7,854 nucleotides of DNA, taken from Arcobacter sp. UBA7394 (GTDB lineage Bacteria > Campylobacterota > Campylobacteria > Campylobacterales > Arcobacteraceae). Under the pieces are notes generated by a model. The model had not been told where the DNA came from and did no database searches. It worked only from the letters and a program-made list of their open reading frames with translations. Below are positions 5,892-7,854 of the stretch, piece after piece. Both the position numbers and the translations under genes were made by a program. Each line of letters opens with the position of its first letter. The stretch's first letter is position 1. The DNA lies in the NCBI GenBank assembly GCA_002470185.1, contig DKNG01000031.1, forward strand, positions 1 to 7,854. The letters are read 5' to 3'.

Positions 5892-7796
5892 ATGTTAAAT
5901 CACAGTGAAAAAAATATTTTAAAGTTTATTAGGTTCGCACCTATTATATTCATCATCTTATTGTCCTTTCTTATTACATACTCATTTATTTTAGAGAACA
6001 ATAATAATTTAAAAAGAGATATTAAAACACTAGAAGAAAAATACTTTGAATCAAGTAAAACTACGGTAACTACTGAGGTTCAAAGAATATATGATTACAT
6101 TTCTTACCACAAAACACAAAGTGAAACTAACCTAAAAAAAGAACTAAAAGATAGAATCTATGAAGCACATAGTATTGCTTCAAATATATATAAAGAAAAT
6201 CAAGAAAAAAGTAAAGAAGAAATACTTAAACTTATACAAGATGCTTTAAGAAATATAAGATTTAATGATGGTAGAGGTTATTATTTTATGCATAACCCTC
6301 AAGGATATAATATATTATATCCTTTGGATATCAAACTTGAAAATATTGATTATTCTAACTTACAAGATAAAAATGGTTATTTTTTTGTACGGAAAATCAA
6401 AGAAACAATCAAAAATAAAACAGAAAATTTTGATACCTATTATTGGAGTAAACCCACAAATGAAGGCTCTCGAATATTTAAAAAAATTGCTTTTTATAAA
6501 TATTTTGAACCTTTGAATATATCAATAGGTACGGGAGAGTATATAAAAGATTATGAGGAATCACTAAAAAGAGAAATTTTAAATTATATATCAACAGTAA
6601 AATATTCAAATGATGGTTATGTATATATTGTAGATAGAAAAGAAAAAATCCTAGCTCATATAAATAAAGATTTAAGAGGTAAAACACTTCCACAAGTTGA
6701 TAAGAATAGATCAATTACTAAATTAATTGTAGAAAGTGCAAAAAAAGGTGATGGTTTTATAAAATATAGTACTATATATCATGATAAAAAGAAAGATCAA
6801 ATAGAAAAAACTGCATTTATCAAAAACTTTAATGAATGGCAATGGATTATAGGTAGTGGTTTTTATACAGATAAATTAGAACTAGCAATACATAAGAAAA
6901 AAGAAGAGTTAGATAACTATAAAAAAGAGTATCTATTTAACGTTTTTTTAATTATTTTAGGAATAACAAGTATACTTTTAATAGCATCGATCTATTTTTC
7001 AAATCTAGTTCAAAAGAAATTTATTGGATATAGAAATAAAATTTATAAAGAAATAGAAAATAATAGAAAAAAAGATACCTTATTAGCACAGCAATCAAAA
7101 ATGGCTGCAATGGGAGAAATGATAGGAAATATAGCCCATCAGTGGAGACAACCATTATCACTGATTTCAACTTCTTCATCAAGTTTGAAATTAAAACAAG
7201 AACTTAATATTATTACAAAAGATGATATTTCTATAACATCAGATACTATTACTACAACAACACAACATTTATCTAAAACCATTGATGACTTTAGAAACTT
7301 TTTTAAACCAAATAAAGAGAATACTAAAACTACTACTTCTGAAGTATGGAATAAAACATACAATCTAATTAAAGATCAATATATAACAAAAAATATCAAA
7401 ATTATTACAGATATTGAAGAAAAAGCTATTCACTTATTAGAGAATGAATTAATACAAGTAATTTTAAATATATTAAATAATGCAAGAGATGAGTTTGATA
7501 AAAAAAAGTTAAAAGAAAACTTTATTTTTGTAGAAATCAAAGAAGAAGCAGAAAAATTATATATTCGTATTAAAGATAATGCAGGAGGAATTCCAGCAAA
7601 TATACTAGGAAGAATTTTTGAACCATACTTTACAACAAAACACCAAAGCCAAGGAACAGGTATTGGATTATATATGAGTCAAGAGATTATTAAAAAACAT
7701 ATGGAAGGGACTTTAGAAGTTTATAATAGTGAATATACCTATAATAATCAAAAATATAATGGTGCTAAATTTACAATTATGATAGATTCATACTAA
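5892..7796 (+). CDS. Membrane-bound sensor histidine kinase with double Cache sensor domain
   Basis: This is a two-component sensor kinase of 634 residues in the inner membrane. A first transmembrane helix (about 13-34) leads to a large extracytoplasmic region (35-347) built from two Cache_2-like modules: one with GRGYYFMHNPQGY (127-139), YYWSKP (183-188) and IGTGEY (212-217), the other with DGYVYIVD (241-248), HINKDLRGK (256-264) and WIIGSGFY (318-325). Such modules usually bind small organic ligands. The second membrane helix is at about 348-368. No HAMP domain is evident; a short charged helix (370-405) connects directly to the HisKA H-box, with phospho-acceptor H416 in NIAHQWRQPL. The ATPase domain has the N-box (N526, N530), DNAGG (562-566), FEPYFTTK (576-583) and GTGIGL (588-593), so it looks catalytically intact. 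No receiver domain or response regulator is seen. ATG has no Shine-Dalgarno sequence. The region is more A+T-rich than purB/nrd. Ligand and output are unknown. Confidence 0.95.
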   Translation: MLNHSEKNILKFIRFAPIIFIILLSFLITYSFILENNNNLKRDIKTLEEKYFESSKTTVTTEVQRIYDYISYHKTQSETNLKKELKDRIYEAHSIASNIYKENQEKSKEEILKLIQDALRNIRFNDGRGYYFMHNPQGYNILYPLDIKLENIDYSNLQDKNGYFFVRKIKETIKNKTENFDTYYWSKPTNEGSRIFKKIAFYKYFEPLNISIGTGEYIKDYEESLKREILNYISTVKYSNDGYVYIVDRKEKILAHINKDLRGKTLPQVDKNRSITKLIVESAKKGDGFIKYSTIYHDKKKDQIEKTAFIKNFNEWQWIIGSGFYTDKLELAIHKKKEELDNYKKEYLFNVFLIILGITSILLIASIYFSNLVQKKFIGYRNKIYKEIENNRKKDTLLAQQSKMAAMGEMIGNIAHQWRQPLSLISTSSSSLKLKQELNIITKDDISITSDTITTTTQHLSKTIDDFRNFFKPNKENTKTTTSEVWNKTYNLIKDQYITKNIKIITDIEEKAIHLLENELIQVILNILNNARDEFDKKKLKENFIFVEIKEEAEKLYIRIKDNAGGIPANILGRIFEPYFTTKHQSQGTGIGLYMSQEIIKKHMEGTLEVYNSEYTYNNQKYNGAKFTIMIDSY

Positions 7797-7854
7797 CAAT
7801 AACTGCCAAAAATAAATACCTCAAGAATTTAGCAATAAAGACTAAAATAATAAA
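7777..7854 (-). CDS. Possible 3' end of a convergent membrane-protein gene (partial, open at right edge)
   Basis: On the minus strand one frame stays open from the window edge for 25 codons to a TAA at 7777-7779; the other two minus-strand frames hit stops soon. The predicted C-terminus is strongly hydrophobic, with AKFLRYLFLAVIV as its core, like the last helix of a membrane protein. The KFLRY-plus-helix ending reminds me of YqaA/DedA-type proteins (GKxLRY near the C-terminus), but 25 residues are too few to assign. It would overlap the kinase stop by 20 bp. It could equally be chance. Confidence 0.3.
   Translation of the reverse strand, partial: FIILVFIAKFLRYLFLAVIVSMNLS

Noticed and set aside
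6265..6714. Overlapping short frames on both strands within the kinase sensor region
   Set aside because: Both conflict with the intact kinase frame. Their Ile/Leu/Tyr-rich composition is what A+T-rich DNA gives in wrong frames.
7139..7363. 74-codon minus-strand frame opposite the HisKA domain
   Set aside because: It is antisense to a conserved catalytic domain, with no family features and no initiation signal.
7797..7854. Intrinsic terminator after the kinase
   Set aside because: I find no stem-loop followed by a T-run in the 58 bases after the stop codon.

Overview
The window looks like chromosomal DNA from a low-GC member of the Campylobacterota (former Epsilonproteobacteria), most likely an Arcobacter-type organism. 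The reasons are the strong A+T bias, very A+T-rich intergenic DNA with T-rich promoter upstream regions, the histidine kinase H-box of the form IAHQWRQPL, and the purB/nrdA neighbourhood next to a divergent RluA-type pseudouridine synthase. I recall a similar arrangement in Campylobacter, but this is memory, not a search.

Left part, minus strand (1-4778): three genes read right to left, purB (adenylosuccinate lyase), nrdA (class Ia ribonucleotide reductase large subunit) and nrdB (small radical subunit, cut by the left window edge). The gaps are 62 and 69 bp and each gene has its own Shine-Dalgarno sequence. Together they link AMP/IMP synthesis to dNTP production: PurB acts twice in purine synthesis, and NrdA/NrdB convert ribonucleoside diphosphates to deoxyribonucleotides. 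All catalytic residues I can check are present in all three. NrdA carries a roughly 45-residue insertion between its active-site NLCTE motif and its second redox cysteine.

Middle (4779-4926): a 148-bp divergent intergenic region serving purB (minus) and the pseudouridine synthase gene (plus). It holds an exact 12-bp tandem repeat, a 13-bp inverted repeat and plausible -10 elements for both directions.

Right part, plus strand (4927-7796): an RluA-family rRNA/tRNA pseudouridine synthase with an N-terminal S4-like domain and a TTG start, then a membrane-bound sensor histidine kinase with a double Cache periplasmic sensor. The 68-bp gap between them holds a perfect 9-bp inverted repeat and a TATAAT placed so close to the kinase ATG that the message could be leaderless. 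No response regulator is visible.

Right edge (7777-7854): a short hydrophobic reading frame on the minus strand, open to the window edge, may be the 3' end of a convergent membrane-protein gene overlapping the kinase stop by 20 bp.

I see no mobile elements, CRISPR arrays, rRNA or tRNA genes, and no gene-free stretch above 150 bp. The gene content is mostly housekeeping. I found no convincing new multi-gene system; the items of interest are regulatory repeats, the NrdA insertion and the orphan-looking Cache kinase.
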